From Oscarella lobularis (lineage: Eukaryota; Porifera; Homoscleromorpha; Homosclerophorida; Oscarellidae): a stretch of 64,000 bases of DNA. The translations under genes and the position numbers were made by a program. How positions within the stretch are numbered: position 1 is the stretch's first letter; the number at the start of each line of letters is the position of its first letter. Below, in pieces: positions 12,410-24,349 of the stretch. The stretch spans positions 682,001-746,000 of the forward strand of contig NC_089192.1 in NCBI RefSeq assembly GCF_947507565.1, in the 5' to 3' direction. Below the pieces are notes generated by a model. It did no database searches. It saw nothing but the letters and a program-made list of their open reading frames with translations, and was not told where the DNA came from.

Positions 12410-13242
12410 AATTCTAAATTAATTCAGAATAAATTCTGCATTAATGCAGAATAAATTCTGCATTTATTCTGCATTAATTCAGAATTAATTCTGCATTTAT
12501 TCAGAAGTAATTCTGCATTAATTAAGAATAAGTTCTGCATTAATTAAGAATAAGTTCTGCATTTTTTCAGAATAAATTCTGCAATAATCTAGAATAATTT
12601 CTGCATTAATTCAGAATAAATTCTGCATTAATCTATTATAAATTCTGCGTTAATTCAGAATTAATTCTGCATTAATTCAGAATAAATTCTGCATTAATTC
12701 AGAATTAATTTTGCATTAATTCAGAATAAATTCTGCATTAATTCAGAATTAATTTGGTATTAATTCAGAATAAATTCTGCAATAATTCAGAATAAATGCA
12801 GAATAAATTCTGTTTTAATTCAGAATAAATTCTTAATTAATTCAGAATAAATTCTGCATTTATTCAGAATCAATTCTGCATTAATTCAGAATTAATTCTG
12901 CATTAATTCAGAATAATTTCTGAATTAATTAGGAATAAATTCTGCATTAATTCAGAATAAATTCCGCATTTATTATGCATTAATTCAGAATTAATTCTGC
13001 ATTTATTCGGAATTAATTCTACATTATTTAAGAATAAATTCTGCATTAAGTCAGAATAATTTTTTCATTAATTCATAATAAATTCCGATTTTATTCTTCA
13101 ATAATTCAGAATTAATTCTGCTTTTATTCAGAATTAATTCTACATTAATTCAGTATAAATTCTGAATTAATTCAGAATAAATTCTGAATTAATTCAGAAT
13201 AAATCCTGCATTAAGTCAGAATAAATTCTGTGTTTATTCAGA
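12410..13242. repeat. Satellite B array 3
   Basis: Second copy of array 1 (shift 8655 bp), including the same A/B junction sequence and the same unusual variants (for example TAATTTGGTATTAATTCAG). Unit-by-unit correspondence shows the composite was duplicated as a block. Confidence 0.95.
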
Positions 13243-13597
13243 GAATGTGAGATTTTTTCGCGATGTTTTAGCGCGCGTTACACTCGAAAAGCCCTGCTCG
13301 TCGTTCGTCTCCTATGCATCGCTTAGCGAGCGAGTTTGAGGTTCTTGATCGACTTCTTGTCGTGTTCCGTCACGTTCTGAACGGTTATTGCTAAGTTTTT
13401 CGTCGTCATGGCGTTTCGGGGTGTACGAGCGATCTTTTAGAACGATCGCCGACGTATCGTCGACTCACGACGGAGCGCCTGTCGTTTTCTTCACCTTACA
13501 TACGATCATGGATGCTTCATGGCAGCGTAGCTCTCGTAAAGAATATAGAATGTTGAAAAGAAAGCTGAAGCACCTTGTCTACGTAAGTTCACGATCT
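13243..13597 (+). other. Unique segment u1, copy 2
   Basis: Near-identical duplicate of the segment at 4589-4942. Differences seen include GCGATGTTTTAG for GCGAGGTTTTAG, CCTATGCATC for CCTGTGCATC, and one additional T in a T-run. The exon-like ORF inside is unchanged. Confidence 0.85.
13508..13582 (+). CDS. INO80E-like first coding exon (orphan), copy 2
   Basis: Identical in sequence to the 25-codon exon at 4853-4927, again ending in TAC|GTAAGT and again followed by satellite B. The few differences between the u1 copies fall outside the exon. That could mean constraint or simply a recent duplication, since only about three substitutions exist in total. No continuing exon is visible before UNC45. 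Confidence 0.4.
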
Positions 13598-14191
13598 TTT
13601 ATTCCGCATTAATTCAGAATTAATTCTGTATTTATTCAGAATTAATTCTGCATTAATTCAGAATAAATTCTGCATTAATTCATAATAAAATCCGCATTTT
13701 TTCTGCATTAATTCAGAATTAATTCTGCATTTATTCAGAATAAATTCTGAATTAATTCTGCATTAATTCAGAATAAATTTCGCATTTATTCTGCATTAAT
13801 TCAGAATTAATTCTGCATTTATTCAGAATAAATTCTGCATTAATTCAGAATAAATTCTGCATTAATTCAGAATTAATTCTGAATTAATTCAGAATAAATA
13901 CTACATTTATTCAGAATAAATTCTGCATTAATTCAGAATAAGTTCTGCATTAATTCAGAATAAATTCTGCATTAATTCAGAATAAATTACGCATTTATTC
14001 AGAATAAATTCGGCATTAGTTCCGAATAAATTCTGCATTAATTCAGAATAAATTCTGCATTAATTCAGAATAAATTCCGCATTTATTCAGAATAAATTCG
14101 GCATTAGTTCTGAATAAATTCTGCATTAATTCAGAATAAATTCTGCATTAATTCGGAATTAATTCTGAATTAATTCTGCATTTATTCAGAA
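13598..14191. repeat. Satellite B array 4
   Basis: Counterpart of array 2, about 110 bp longer because of additional units around 13860-13970. It ends at the same kind of B/A junction (CAGAATTTGTCCTGGGG). Confidence 0.95.
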
Positions 14192-17151
14192 TTTGTCCTG
14201 GGGACAATTTGTCCCCAGGACAATTTGTCCTGGGACAATTTGTCCTGGGACAATTTGTCCTGGGGACAATTTGTCCTCGGACAATTTGTCCTGGGGCCAA
14301 TTTGTCCTGGGGACAATTTGTCCCCAGGACAAATTGTCCTGGCACAATTTGTCCTGGGACAATTTGTCCTGGGACAATTTGTCCTGGGACAATTTGTCCT
14401 GGGACAATTTTTTCTGGGGACTATTTGTCCTGGGGACAATTTGTCCTGGGACAATTTGTCCTGGGACAATTTCTCCTGGGACAATTTGTCCTGGGGACAA
14501 TTTGTCCTGGGACAATTTGTCCTGGAGACAATTTGTCCTGGGGACAATTTGTCCTGGGGACAATTTGTCTTGGGGACAATTTGTCTTGGGACAATTTGTC
14601 CTGGGACAATTTGTCCTGGGACAATTTGTCCTGGGGACAATTTGTCCTGAGGACAATTTGTCCTGGCACAATTTGTCCTGGGACAATTTGTCCTGGGACA
14701 ATTTGTCCTGGGACAATTTGTCCTGGGGACAATTTGTCCTGGGGACAATTTGTCCTGGGACAATTTTTCCTGGGACAATTTGTTCTGGGGACAATTTGTC
14801 CTGGGGACAATTTGAACTGGGACAATTTGTCCTGGGGACAATTTGTCCTGGGACAATTTGTCCTGGGACAATTTGTCCTGGGGACAATTTGTCCTGGGGA
14901 CAATTTGTCCTGGGACAATTTGTCCTGGGGACAATTTGTCCTGGGACAATTTGTCCTGGGACAATTTGTTCTGGGGACAATTTGTCCTGGGGACAGTTTG
15001 TCCTGGGACAATTTGTCCTTTGGACAATGTCCTTGAACAATTTGTCCTGGGGACAATTTGTCCTGGGACAATTGTCCTGGGACAATTTGTCCTGGGACAA
15101 TGTCCTTGGACAATTTGTCCTGGGGACAATTTGTCCTGGGACAATTTTCCTTGGACAATTTGTCCTGGGACAATTGTCCTGGGACAATTTGTCCTGGGAC
15201 AATTGTCCTGGGACAATTTGTCCTGGGACAATTGTCCTGGGACAATTTGTCCTGGGACAATTTGTCCTGGGACAATTTGTCCTGGGACAATTTGTCCTGG
15301 GACAATTTGTCCTGGGACAATTGTCCTGGGGGCAATTTGTCCTGGGACAATTTGTCCTGGGACAATTTGTCCTGGGACAATTTGTCCCTGGGACAATTTT
15401 TCCTGGGACAATTTGTCCTGGGGACAATTATTCCTGGGACAATTTGTCCTGGGGACAATTTTTCCTGGGACAATTTGTCCTGGGGACAATTTGTCCTGGG
15501 GAATATTTGTCCTAGGACAATTTGTCCTGGGACAATTTGTCCTGGGGACAATTATTCCTGGGACAATTTGTCCTGGGGACAATTTTTCCTGGGACAATTT
15601 GTCCTGGGGACAATTTGTCCTGGGGAATATTTGTCCTAGGACAATTTGTCCTGGGACAATTTGTGCTGGGGACAATTTTTCCTGGGACAATTTGTCCCCA
15701 GGACAAATTGTCCTGGGGACAATTTGTCCTGGGGACAATTTGTCCTGGGGACAATTTGTCTTGGGGACAATTTGTCTTGGGACAATTTGTCCTGGGACAA
15801 TTTGTCCCCAGGACAATTTGTCCTCGGGACAAATTGTCCTGGGACAATTTGTCTTACGACAATTTGTCCTTGGACAATTTGTCCTGGGACAATTTGTCCT
15901 AGGACAATTTGTCCTGGGACTATTTGTCCTGGGACAATTTGTCCTGGGGACAATTTGTCCTGAGGACAATTTGTCCTGGCACAATTTGTCCTGGGACAAT
16001 TTGTCCTGGGACAATTTGTCCTGGGACAATTTGTCCTGGGGACAATTTGTCCTGGGGACAATTTGTCCTGGGACAATTTTTCCTGGGACAATTTGTTCTG
16101 GGGACAATTTGTCCTGGGGACAATTTGAACTGGGACAATTTGTCCTGGGGACAATTTGTCCTGGGACAATTTGTCCTGGGACAATTTGTCCTGGGGACAA
16201 TTTGTCCTGGGGACAATTTGTCCTGGGACAATTTGTCCTGGGGACAATTTGTCCTGGGACAATTTGTCCTGGGACAATTTGTTCTGGGGACAATTTGTCC
16301 TGGGGACAGTTTGTCCTGGGACAATTTGTCCTTTGGACAATGTCCTTGGACAATTTGTCCTGGGGACAATTTGTCCTGGGACAATTGTCCTGGGACAATT
16401 TGTCCTGGGACAATGTCCTTGGACAATTTGTCCTGGGGACAATTTGTCCTGGGACAATTTTCCTTGGACAATTTGTCCTGGGACAATTGTCCTGGGACAA
16501 TTTGTCCTGGGACAATTGTCCTGGGACAATTTGTCCTGGGACAATTGTCCTGGGACAATTTGTCCTGGGACAATTTGTCCTGGGACAATTTGTCCTGGGA
16601 CAATTTGTCCTGGGACAATTTGTCCTGGGACAATTGTCCTGGGGGCAATTTGTCCTGGGACAATTTGTCCTGGGACAATTTGTCCTGGGACAATTTGTCC
16701 CTGGGACAATTTTTCCTGGGACAATTTGTCCTGGGGACAATTATTCCTGGGACAATTTGTCCTGGGGACAATTTTTCCTGGGACAATTTGTCCTGGGGAC
16801 AATTTGTCCTGGGGAATATTTGTCCTAGGACAATTTGTCCTGGGACAATTTGTCCTGGGGACAATTATTCCTGGGACAATTTGTCCTGGGGACAATTTTT
16901 CCTGGGACAATTTGTCCTGGGGACAATTTGTCCTGGGGACAGTTTGTCCTGGGGACAATTTGTCGTGGGGACACTTTCTTCTGGGACAATTTGTCCTGGG
17001 GACAATTTGTCCTGGGACAATTTGTCCTGGGACAATTTGTCCTGGGGACACTTTCTTCTGGGACAATTTGTCCTGGGGACAATTTGTCCTGAGACAATTT
17101 GTCCTGGGGACAATTTGTCCTTGGAAAATTTGTCCTGGGACAAATTGTCTT
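14192..17151. repeat. Satellite A array 4
   Basis: Counterpart of array 2, about 1.1 kb longer. The expansion is explained by a block duplication: a region starting near 14610 recurs about 1313 bp later (for example 14843 corresponds to 16156). It includes the perfect-palindrome GGACAATTGTCC sub-block near 15060-15320 and again near 16380-16640. Confidence 0.95.
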
Positions 17152-18020
17152 TCGTCGAATCTTCGCGAAACCGCTCTCTACGTGTTGCCGTGCCATTCTA
17201 TAGGCGTAGCAATGTGAAACCCCGATTGGTAATAGTTTATTTATGACGTCAACATGTTAAACCGGTGAGGTCACGTGCATATGTTAGCGCGCCCGTCTCG
17301 TTTCAAAGAAACACGGTTTCTGGCTCGTTTTCGACGATGCGAAGGTCCGAGCGACGTCAAAAGGTAAGTAGTAGATAGTTACAATGCAGTTTTAGAGCGT
17401 TCGTCGCCCGCGGAGCGCGCGTACGAACGCGTCGCGTCGCCAAGTGGTGGCGCGAGCTTCGAATAGTGAATTTTTCGTTTCGAATGGCTTCGAAACGAAG
17501 GATTCGAGACGGTTTAGAACGTTTTGCGACGCGAAGCGTCGCTTTCGGCGTCGTTTTCGCCGAATTAATGTGTCCGTGAAAGGGGGCGTGTTCCCTTTCT
17601 TTCGCACGTGCTCTACGGCAAACGGCGACTCGGATGCCGTCGAGTGGCGGCAATTTGTAAACTGCACCATATGCCCTCTCGATCGACGTGCCGCTTATCG
17701 TCGTACGACGCGGCGTCGCGGAGTGGCGGCACGGTTAAGGTGGTGTCGTTTACGGTGTACGCGCGTAAGCGTATTGTTTGTTTCGCTTAATTTTATGTCA
17801 AAATTTGGCGAAAATTGGTAAACGTGGTACCAGGTTTTATTTGTGAGACCACGACGAATCGAATGGCACCGGTGCGGTGCTCGTGCGACGTCTCCTTGCA
17901 GAGTTGTGCGCTTTTTCGCGAAACGAGTCGCGAATTGGAAAATCGATTTTTGTCCTTCGATTTTCTGCGCCGTACAGTCGCTTCTGCTGCGGTTTTTTGG
18001 TTTTTTGAGGAGGATTTGGG
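17152..18020. other. Unique segment u2, copy 2
   Basis: Near-identical duplicate of 7305-8173 (shift about 9847 bp). One difference matters: at about 17361 this copy reads AAAAG|GTAAGTAGTAG, a consensus splice donor, where copy 1 reads AAAAGGTAGTAGTAG. The CRE palindrome and the open frame into satellite C are retained. No protein family recognised. Confidence 0.8.
17244..17251. promoter_or_regulatory. CRE-type palindrome in u2, copy 2
   Basis: Perfect TGACGTCA, conserved with the copy at 7398. Confidence 0.5.
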
Positions 18021-21000
18021 ATGGCTGCCGGCGGAGTACGTACACCACTCGCCGGAATATATACACCGCCTGCCGGCGGAGTACGTACACCGCCTGCCGG
18101 AATATATACACCGCCTGCCGGCGGAGTACGTACACAGCTTGCCGGAATATGTACACCGCCTGCCGGAATATATACACCGCCCTCCGGCGGAGTACGCACA
18201 CCGCCTGCCGGAATATATACACCGCCTGCCGGCGGAGTACGTATACCGCTTGCCGGAATACGTATACCGCTTGCCGGAATATATACACCGCCTGCCGGCG
18301 GAGTACGTACACCGCTTGCCGGAATATATACACCGCCTGCCGGCGGAGTACGTACACCGCCTGCCGGAATATATACACCGCCTGCCGGAATATATACACC
18401 GCCTTCCGGCGGAGTACGTACACCGCTTGCCGGAATATATACACCGCTTGCCGGAATATATACTCCGCCTGCCGGCGGAGTACGTACACCGCTTGCCGGA
18501 ATATATACACCGCCTGCCGGAATATATACACCGCCTGCCGGCGGAGTACGTACACCGCTTGCCGGAATATATACGCCGCCTGCCGGAATATATACACCGC
18601 CTGCCGGCGGAGTACGTACACCGCTTGCCGGAATATATACACCGCCTGCCGGAATATATACACCGCCTGCCGGCGGAGTACGTACACCGCTTGCCGGAAT
18701 ATATACACCGCCTGCCGGAATATATACACCGCCTGCAGGCGGAGTACGTACACCGCTTGCCGAAATATATACACCGCCTGCCGGCGGAGTACGTACACCG
18801 CGCTCCGCAATATATACACCGCCGGCCGGCGGAGTACGTACACCGCTTGCCGGAATATATACACCGCCTGCCGGCGGAGTACGTACACCGCTTGCCGAAA
18901 TATATACACCGCCTGCCGGAATATATACACCGCCTTCCGGCGGAGTACGTACACCGCTTGCAGGAATATATACACCGCCTGCCGGAATATATATACCGCC
19001 TGCCGGAGGAGTACGTACACCGCTCTCCGGAATATATACACCGCCTGCCGGTATATATTCATCGCCTACCGGCGGAGTACGTACACCGCCTGCCGGAATA
19101 TATACACCGCCTGCCGGAATATATACACCGCCTGCCGGCGGAGTACGTACACCGCTTGCCGGAATATATACGCCGCCTGCCGGAATATATACACCGCCTG
19201 CCGGCGGAGTACGTACACCGCTTGCCGGAATATATACACCGCCTGCCGGAATATATACACCGCCTGCCGGAATATATACACCGCCTGCCGGAATATATAC
19301 ACCGCGTGCCGGAATATATACACCGCCTACCGGCGGAGTACGTACACCGCCTGCCGGAATATATACACCGCCTGCCGGAATATATACACCGCCTGCCGGC
19401 GGAGTACGTACACCGCTTGCCGGAATATATACACCGCCTGCCGGTATATATTCATCGCCTGCCGGCGGAGTACGTACACCGCTTGCCGGAATATATACGC
19501 CGCCTGCCGGAATATATACACCGCCTGCCGGCGGAGTACGTACACCGCTTGCCGGAATATATACACCGCCTGCCGGAATATATACACCGCCTGCAGGCGG
19601 AGTACGTACACCGCTTGCCGAAATATATACACCGCCTGCCGGCGGAGTACGTACACCGCGCTCCGCAATATATACACCGCCGGCCGGCGGAGTACGTACA
19701 CCACTTGCCGGAATATATACACCGTCTGCCGGCGGAGTACGTACACCGCTTGCCGAAATATATACACCGCCTGCCGGAATATATACACCGCCTTCCGGCG
19801 GAGTACGTACACCGCTTGCCGGAATATATACACCGCCTGCCGGAATATATATACCGCCTGCCGGAGGAGTACGTACACCGCTTGCCGGAGTATATACACC
19901 GCCTGCCGGCGGAGTACGTACACCGCTTGCCGAAATATATACACCGCCTGCCGGTATATATACACCGCCTGCCGGCGGAGTACGTACACCGCTTGCCGGA
20001 ATATATACACCGCCTGCCGGAATATATACACCGCCTGCCGGATAAGTACGTACACCGCTTGCCGGAATATATACACCGCCTGCCGGTATATATACACCAC
20101 CTGCCGGAGGAGTACGTACACCGCTTGCCGGAATATATACGCCGCCTTCCGGCGGAGTACGTACACCGCCTGCCGGAATATATACACCGCCTGCCGGAAT
20201 ATATATACCGCCTGCCGGAGGAGTACGTACACCGCCTGCCGGAATATATACACCGCCTACCGGCGGAGTACGTACACCGCCTGCCGTAATATATACACCG
20301 CCTGCCGGAATATATACACCGCCTGCCGGCGGAGTACGTACACCGCTTGCCGGAATATATACACCGCCTGCCGGTATATATTCATCGCCTGCCGGCGGAG
20401 TACGTACACCGCTTGCCGGAATATATACGCCGCCTGCCGGAATATATACACCGCCTGCCGGCGGAGTACGTACACCGCTTGCCGGAATATATACACCGCC
20501 TGCCGGAATATATACACCGCCTGCAGGCGGAGTACGTACACCGCTTGCCGAAATATATACACCGCCTGCCGGCGGAGTACGTACACCGCGCTCCGCAATA
20601 TATACACCGCCGGCCGGCGGAGTACGTACACCACTTGCCGGAATATATACACCGCCTGCCGGTATATATACACCGCCTGCCGGCGGAGTACGTACACCGC
20701 TTGCCGGAATATATACACCGCCTGCCGGAATATATACACCACCTGCCGGAGGAGTACGTACACCGCTTGCCGGAATATATACGCCGCCTTCCGGCGGAGT
20801 ACGTACACCGCTTGCCGGAATATATACACCGCCTGCCGGAATATATATACCGCCTGCCGGAGGAGTACGTACACCGCTTGCCGGAATATATACACCGCCG
20901 GCGGAGTACGAACACCGCCTGCCGGAATATATACACCGCCTGCCGGAATATATACACAGCCCTCCGGCGGAGTACGTACACCGCTTGCCGAAATATATAC

Positions 21001-23673
21001 ACCGCCTGCCGGCGGAGTACGTACACCGCTTGCCGCAATATATACACCGCCGGCCGGCGGAGTACGTACACCGCTTGCCGGAGTATATACACCGCCTGCC
21101 GGCGGAGTACGTACACCGCTTGCCGAAATATATACACCGCCTGCCGGTATATATACACCGCCTGCCGGCGGAGTACGTACACCGCTTGCCGGAATATATA
21201 CACCGCCTGCCGGAATATATACACCGCCTGCCGGAGGAGTACGTACACCGCTTGCCGGAATATATACACCGCTTGCCGGAATATATACACCGCCTGCCGG
21301 AATATATACACCACCTGCCGGAGGAGTACGTACACCGCTTGCCGGAATATATACGCCGCCTTCCGGCGGAGTACGTACACCGCTTGCCGGAATATATACA
21401 CCGCCTGCCGGAATATATATACCGCCTGCCGGAGGAGTACGTACACCGCTTGCCGGAATATATACACCGCCGGCGGAGTACGAACACCGCCTGCCGGAAT
21501 ATATACACCGCCTGCCGGAATATATACACAGCCTGCCGGCGGAGTACGTACACCGCTTGCCGAAATATATACACCGCCTGCCGGCGGAGTACGTACACCG
21601 CTTGCCGCAATATATACACCGCCGGCCGGCGGAGTACGTACACCGCTTGCCTGAGTATATACACCGCCTGCCGGCGGAGTACGTACACCGCTTGCCGAAA
21701 TATATACACCGCCTGCCGGTATATATACACCGCCTGCCGGCGGAGTACGTACACCGCTTGCCGGAATATATACACCGCCTGCCGGAATATATACACCGCC
21801 TGCCGGAGGAGTAGGTACACCGCTTGCCGGAATATATACACCGCCTGCCGGAATATATACACCGCCTGCCGGAATATATACACCGCCTGCAGGCGGAGTA
21901 CGTACACCGCTTGCCGAAATATATACACCGCCTGCCGGCGGAGTACGTACACCGCTTGCTGCAATATATACACCGCCGGCGGAGTACGAACACCGCCGGC
22001 CGGAATATATACACCGCCTGCCGGAATATATACACCGCCTGCCGGCGGAGTACGTACACCGCTTGCCGGAATATATACACCGCCTGCCGGAATATATACA
22101 CCGCCTGCCGGAATATATACACCGCCTGCAGGCGGAGTACGTACACCGCTTGCCGAAATATATACACCGCCTGCCGGCGGAGTACGTACACCGCTTGCCG
22201 CAATATATACACCGCCGGCCGGCGGAGTACGTACCCCGCTTGCCGGAATATATACACCGCCTGCCGGCGGAGTACGTACACCGCTTGCCGAAATATATAC
22301 ACCGCCTGCCGGCGGAGTACGTACACCGCTTGCCGAAATATATACACTGCCGGCGGAGTACGAACACCGCCTCCCGGAATATATACACCGCCTGCCGGAA
22401 TATATACACAGCCTGCCGGCGGAGTACGTACACCGCTTGCCGGAATATATACTCCGCCTGCCGGAATATATACACCGCCTGCCGGCGGAGTACGTACACC
22501 GCTTGCCGGAATATATACACCGCTGGCGGAGTACGAACACCGCCTGCCGGAATATATACACCGCCTGCCGGAATATATACACAGCCTGCCGGCGGAGTAC
22601 GTACACCGCTTGCCGAAATATATACACCGCCTGCCGGCGGAGTACGTACACCGCTTGCCGCAATATATACACCGCCGGCCGGCGGAGTACGTACACCGCT
22701 TGCCGGAGTATATACACCGCCTGCCGGCGGAGTACGTACACCGCTCGCCGAAATATATACACCGCCTGCCGGTATATATACACCGCCTGCCGGCGGAGTA
22801 CGTACACCGCTTGCCGGAATATATACACCGCCTGCCGGAATATATACACCGCCTGCCGGAGGAGTACGTACACCGCTTGCCGGAATATATACACCGCCTG
22901 CCGGAATATATACACCGCCTGCCGGAATATATACACCGCCTGCAGGCGGAGTACGTACACCGCTTGCCGAAATATATACACCGCCTGCCGGCGGAGTACG
23001 TACACCGCTTGCCGCAATATATACACCGCCGGCGGAGTACGAACACCGCCGGCCGGAATATATACACCGCCTGCCGGAATATATACACCGCCTGCCGGCG
23101 GAGTACGTACACCGCTTGCCGGAATATATACACCGCCTGCCGGAATATATACACCGCCTGCCGGAATATATACACCGCCTGCAGGCGGAGTACGTACACC
23201 GCTTGCCGAAATATATACACCGCCTGCCGGCGGAGTACGTACACCGCTTGCCGCAATATATACACCGCCGGCCGGCGGAGTACGTACCCCGCTTGCCGGA
23301 ATATATACACCGCCTGCCGGCGGAGTACGTACACCGCTTGCCGAAATATATACACCGCCTGCCGGCGGAGTACGTACACCGCTTGCCGAAATATATACAC
23401 CGCCGGCGGAGTACGAACACCGCCTCCCGGAATATATACACCGCCTGCCGGAATATATACACAGCCTGCCGGCGGAGTACGTACACCGCTTGCCGGAATA
23501 TATACTCCGCCTGCCGGAATATATACACCGCCTGCCGGCGGAGTACGTACACCGCTTGCCGGAATATATACGCCGCCTGCCGGAATATATGCACCGCCTG
23601 CCGGCGGAGTACGTACACCGCTTGCCGGAATATATACACCGCCTGCCGGCGGAGTACGTACACCGCCTGCAGG
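18021..23673. repeat. Satellite C array 2 (expanded)
   Basis: Same 21/24-bp units as array 1, but 5.65 kb long. Higher-order blocks are visible: a stretch from about 21824 recurs about 1053 bp later, and the rare TATATATTCATCGCC variant recurs near 19060, 19450 and 20380. Open frames of more than 1300 codons exist on both strands, the longest about 1729 codons on the minus strand. Internal 4-base shifts (CACCGCCGGCGGAGTACGAA variants) switch frames, so I read these as by-products of unit length. Confidence 0.95.
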
Positions 23674-24349
23674 AATGCTCAAACTGCCCAAACCAGTTTG
23701 CGCGTGTTCGGCGCGCGTGATCACAATTCTCGACTGTAATTGGTTTTTACCTCGCCTGACGTCATTGGAATCCGGGTTTACGTGCATGTGCGACTCGCCG
23801 GTTTCAGTCACTTTCGGCCAAACTTTCTTCGAAGCAGGCGCATGTCTGCCGCGGCCGCGTTTTTCGTTCATCGGCGACACCGTGGCGGCCGAGAAAGGCA
23901 TTCTGCCGCGAGGCAGAGTCACTAGCACACGAACCGGCGGGGATTACGGCGTTTTCCGGTGAGAACGAGCGCGCGCCCAATTTCATTCACGAATCCAATA
24001 GCGCCTATTTTCACAGGAAATCCCCGCAATCCTTCGCGAAGGATTGCGCCCTGGGTCGACGAAGACAGCGCAACGCGGCCGGCACGTCGGTAAGTCAGCA
24101 ACGCGCCCGTTTTCGCCTTCCCCCGCGATCGATCGATTTTTTTCTTTCAGATCGTTGCGCCTCGGCGCGCGATAACGTGCGTATATATATGGGATCGCAC
24201 AGCGCGGCGCCTCCGCTCGCCGGTAAGAACTGAATCCGCGCATTTTCCGTTTTTCCCGCGCGATTGACAGTACGCGCGTTTTCTTTAGAAAAGCGACGGC
24301 GATCCCCCGTCAAAGCCGAGCAAAGCGGCTGATCGTCGCGCCGCACGAC
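23674..24349. other. Unique spacer after the satellites, promoter-like
   Basis: No protein family recognised. It contains TGACGTCATTGG at 23757 (a CRE octamer with an inverted CCAAT box), several donor-like sequences (GTAAGTCAG at 24091, GTAAGAACT at 24222), acceptor-like TTTCTTTCAG (24141-24150) and TTTCTTTAG (about 24289), and TATATATATGGG near 24184. It looks like a promoter plus non-coding 5' exons for something transcribed rightward. Confidence 0.4.
23757..23764. promoter_or_regulatory. CRE palindrome next to inverted CCAAT box
   Basis: TGACGTCA immediately followed by TTGG, giving an overlapping ATTGG (inverted CCAAT). This is a typical animal core-promoter arrangement about 600 bp upstream of the ATG at 24350. 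Confidence 0.45.

Noticed and set aside
17837-23026. 1729-codon minus-strand ORF as a structural protein gene
   Set aside because: Competing ORFs of similar length exist in other frames of the same DNA; unit lengths of 21 and 24 bp explain all of them.
1-23673. CRISPR array
   Set aside because: Units are head-to-tail without unique spacers, and the surroundings are eukaryotic.
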